NCBI GenBank assembly: GCA_016185955.1
Contig: JACPMQ010000035.1
Coordinates: 1 to 15,805, forward strand
Length of the DNA: 15,805 nt
DNA from: Candidatus Woesearchaeota archaeon
GTDB taxonomy: Archaea; Nanobdellota; Nanobdellia; Woesearchaeales; GW2011-AR4
Reading direction: 5' to 3'
Positions 14,077 through 15,805 of the stretch are shown one piece after another. The translations under genes and the position numbers were made by a program. How positions within the stretch are numbered: the first letter of the stretch is position 1; each line of letters opens with the position of its first letter. The notes beneath the pieces are model-generated. The model made no database searches, was not told the origin of the DNA, and saw only the letters and a program-made list of their open reading frames with translations.

Positions 14077-14085
14077 TTTATAAAA
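14077..14085 (-). promoter_or_regulatory. TATA box of secF (leaderless)
   Basis: The minus strand reads TTTTATAAA, centred on 14081, 27 bp before the secF ATG. The first hairpin of the divergent region starts 9 bp upstream of the box. Confidence 0.65.
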
Positions 14086-14093
14086 GTTTCGTT

Positions 14094-14132
14094 GTAAAAA
14101 TTCCACTGTTCTGTAAACAGTGGAATTTTTAC
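14094..14132. repeat. Perfect 17-bp hairpin, GTAAAAATTCC family, copy 1
   Basis: GTAAAAATTCCACTGTT (14094-14110) pairs fully with AACAGTGGAATTTTTAC (14116-14132) around a 5-base loop. T5 runs occur on both strands, so it could stop transcription in either direction. Confidence 0.85.
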
Positions 14133-14193
14133 CTATGCCCTTAGTTTTTTGTCGGCAAAAAATTTCGTAGTACAGGGCAATAAGACACCATTT

Positions 14194-14230
14194 CAAAAAT
14201 TCCACCAATCCGAGATTGGTGGAATTTTTG
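14194..14230. repeat. Perfect 17-bp hairpin, GTAAAAATTCC family, copy 2
   Basis: CAAAAATTCCACCAATC (14194-14210) pairs fully with GATTGGTGGAATTTTTG (14214-14230) around CGA. The outer AAAAATTCC is shared with copies 1 and 3; the apical six pairs differ in every copy but remain paired. Confidence 0.85.
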
Positions 14231-14270
14231 TCAATGACGAGCAACGGCCAAAGAAAATAATGCCAAATTG

Positions 14271-14306
14271 TAAAAATTCCGCCGTTCGCAAACGGCGGAA
14301 TTTTTA
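14271..14306. repeat. Perfect 16-bp hairpin, GTAAAAATTCC family, copy 3, next to the truD start
   Basis: TAAAAATTCCGCCGTT (14271-14286) pairs fully with AACGGCGGAATTTTTA (14291-14306) around CGCA. The base before the left arm is G, completing GTAAAAATTCC. It ends 2 bases before the truD ATG. The AT-rich left arm is at a distance where a TATA box for truD would be expected, so the repeat may supply the promoter. Confidence 0.85.
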
Positions 14307-14308
14307 AA

Positions 14309-15466
14309 ATGAAATTAAGACAACTCCCGGAAGATTTTAAAGTAGAGGAAATAAATAACTTTGACATTTTAAGTAAAGGCGATTGTAAGCTTTACCTTCT
14401 TGAAAAGAGAAGCCTTGAGACATTTTCTTTGTTAAGATACCTCTCATCAAAAAATAAAATACCTTTTTCTGAATTCGGCATTGCAGGGCTCAAAGATAAG
14501 CATGCGGTAACAAAGCAATACCTCACAATACCCTCAAAATATGATATAAATACCATTTGCGAGAAAAATTTTGCCATAAGTTTTTTAGGCTACATAGACA
14601 AAAAGCTTAAGCTTGGAGATTTGGCAGGAAATAAATTTGAGATTGCTGCAAGGGATATAAAAAAAACTGATCTAGATGCAATCAAGCAGCGCGCTGAAAG
14701 TGCAATAAACTTTGGCATTCCCAATTACTTTGATTCACAGAGATTTGGCAGCGTCATCCATAATAACTTTATTGCTAAGCATATAATTAAAAAAGGATAT
14801 GAGCTTGCTGTTAAAACCTACCTAACCCTTTATCCTAAATCGGAAAATAAAAGGATTAAAGAGGAAAAAAGGCTCATACTTAAAAACTGGAATGCTCTTC
14901 CAACTTTGCAGATAAAAACTAAATTTTTGGCTGATGTAATAAATGAGTATAGCAAAAGCAAAAGCTGGCTGAATGCATATAAAAAAATAAACCCAAGCAT
15001 ACGCCAGATTATAGTTTCTGCTTACCAGAGCTATTTGTGGAATGAGTGCATTAAGGAAGTTTTGATGCAGACTATAGATAAAAAAAGGCTTTATTCTGTA
15101 AAATACAAGGTTGGCTCATTATTATTTTACAGCTCTTTAAGCGAAGATGAAATAATAAGAATACCTAAAACTTTCAAGATTATAGGAGAAAACATGAAAG
15201 CTTCAAAATATGAATCTGGCATCATTGATAAATTGCTGAAAAAAGAAAATATTTCTCTTGCAGATTTTGATATAAGGGAAAGCGGAAATTTTTTTGCGGA
15301 TTATGAAAGGGAAATTTTAGCAAAGCCTTCAAACTTTAATATGTCAGAGCCTTTAACAGACGAATTAAACAGCAAAAATAAGAACAAGTGCAAGGTTCTT
15401 CTGTCATTTTCCCTGCCAAAAGGAAGCTATGCAACACTGATTATAAAAAGAATATTTAGCAAGTAA
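14309..15466 (+). CDS. truD: tRNA pseudouridine synthase TruD
   Basis: Isomerises uridine 13 of tRNA (and, in archaeal and eukaryotic relatives, other uridines) to pseudouridine. It has 385 residues, usual for archaeal TruD. It begins with LRQLPEDFKVEEI, the conserved N-terminal block, which supports this start. The catalytic Asp63 is in GLKDKHAVTKQ. LGDLAGNKFEI (102-112) carries the substrate-binding Asn108 and Phe110, and NYFDSQRFG and VSAYQSYLWNE are further family signatures. The C-terminus LSFSLPKGSYATLIIKRIF is typical. Residues roughly 160-290 form the TruD-specific insertion. No ribosome binding site is visible, and the gene starts immediately after a perfect hairpin, so its leader, if any, is very short or structured. 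Confidence 0.93.
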   Translation: MKLRQLPEDFKVEEINNFDILSKGDCKLYLLEKRSLETFSLLRYLSSKNKIPFSEFGIAGLKDKHAVTKQYLTIPSKYDINTICEKNFAISFLGYIDKKLKLGDLAGNKFEIAARDIKKTDLDAIKQRAESAINFGIPNYFDSQRFGSVIHNNFIAKHIIKKGYELAVKTYLTLYPKSENKRIKEEKRLILKNWNALPTLQIKTKFLADVINEYSKSKSWLNAYKKINPSIRQIIVSAYQSYLWNECIKEVLMQTIDKKRLYSVKYKVGSLLFYSSLSEDEIIRIPKTFKIIGENMKASKYESGIIDKLLKKENISLADFDIRESGNFFADYEREILAKPSNFNMSEPLTDELNSKNKNKCKVLLSFSLPKGSYATLIIKRIFSK

Positions 15467-15515
15467 CTTATTTAAGCAATCTATTTTAAGTAATTTATTT
15501 TGCAACAATACTGCA

Positions 15516-15723
15516 GTATCTGCTAACACCTCTTATTCTAAAGATATATGAAACTTAAAGTGGCTGCTCCATTATTAGGGGCGGTGGGCGGGCAGAAGAA
15601 TGTTAATTGTGCTATCAAAATGGCGTGTATCTGTAAGATATTTTTATGATAAAAAAGAATCAAGATGCGCCATTTTGCCTATAGTGCGGCTCTGGAGCAG
15701 CCACTTATATTGTTAGCAGTTAC
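15516..15723. mobile_element. Family A MITE-like element, copy 2
   Basis: 208 bp, same orientation as the copy at 2626-2832. The ends are GTATCTGCTAAC (one mismatch) and GTTAGCAGTTAC. The inner stem AGTGGCTGCTCC (15559-15570) / GGAGCAGCCACT (15694-15705) is identical to copy 1. The apical stem is CAAAATGGCG (15616-15625) / CGCCATTTTG (15668-15677), a fully Watson-Crick version of the wobble pair in copy 1. Over the 67 bp from the inner stem to the apical stem only 4 positions differ, while the apical loop is unrelated. No flanking duplication is visible. Confidence 0.85.
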
Positions 15724-15731
15724 GTTTTTTA

Positions 15732-15743
15732 GTAACTGCTAAC
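15732..15743 (+). repeat. Isolated family A terminal repeat
   Basis: GTAACTGCTAAC is identical to the left end of copy 1 but is followed by unrelated DNA. It faces the right end of copy 2 across exactly 8 bp (GTTTTTTA, 15724-15731), the length of the family's target duplication. It may be a remnant of a third, deleted element. Confidence 0.75.
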
Positions 15744-15764
15744 AGGACCTTGTTTGAAAAGCGG

Positions 15765-15805
15765 GGTTTTTGCGAAAGTCTAATTCGTGCTTGTGCGGAG
15801 CCTTA
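15765..15805 (+). mobile_element. Family B element, copy 3, cut by the window edge
   Basis: The first 41 bases of a family B element in the orientation of copy 1. From TGCGAAAGTCTAATTCG onward it matches the corresponding end of copy 2 nearly base for base. The terminal GGTTTTTGCG has two changes from GGTTGGTGCG. Confidence 0.8.

Noticed and set aside
14094..14306. CRISPR array
   Set aside because: Three hairpins, but the units differ in their upper halves and spacing is irregular (about 60 and 40 bp). There are no cas genes.

Overview
The window looks like chromosomal DNA of a small-genome, AT-rich archaeon, most likely a DPANN lineage such as Woesearchaeota or Pacearchaeota. The evidence is archaeal gene types (XerA, archaeal type II GAPDH, DhnA-type class I aldolase, archaeal UMP kinase, archaeal SecF/SecD, archaeal TruD) and promoters with A/T-rich TATA boxes. 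Some genes appear leaderless, with a TATA centre 26-27 bp before the start codon (xerA, pyrH, secF). Others have a strong GGAGG-type ribosome binding site (HIT, sod, gap, fba). The lineage is an inference from gene content; no rRNA is present.

Layout. 1-1037: remnant of an IS1182-like transposase cut by the window edge and by an in-frame stop. 1317-2599: tyrosine recombinase XerA and a HIT hydrolase. 2626-2832: a 207-bp non-coding mobile element (family A) with an 8-bp target duplication, directly upstream of a Mn-type superoxide dismutase. 3517-7856, minus strand: glpX, fba and gap (a gluconeogenic block from triose phosphate to fructose 6-phosphate), then a second non-coding element (family B), then alanine dehydrogenase. 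7857-8078: a divergent control region with a tandem 10-bp repeat and a 27-bp palindrome. 8079-8918: a sugar nucleotidyltransferase fused to an N-terminal ribbon-helix-helix DNA-binding domain. 8927-9892: a small membrane protein and UMP kinase, minus strand. 9940-10091: a second family B element separating pyrH from a phosphoribosyltransferase gene. 10772-14054, minus strand: secF, secD and a pair of small four-helix transporters. 14055-14308: three perfect hairpins of one sequence family. 14309-15466: truD. 15467-15805: a second family A element, an isolated family A terminal repeat and the start of a third family B element.

The metabolic genes fit together. Alanine dehydrogenase links alanine and pyruvate, and gap, fba and glpX carry carbon up to fructose 6-phosphate. 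The nucleotidyltransferase next door would activate sugar phosphates for glycoconjugates. SecD/SecF serve protein export.

The most unusual content is non-coding: two families of short mobile elements with conserved nested stems and within-copy compensatory changes, a separate family of perfect hairpins sharing the arm GTAAAAATTCC, and the DNA-binding sugar nucleotidyltransferase facing a tandem repeat that could be its operator. Family B copy 2 appears to have been inserted into a once-shared bidirectional promoter.
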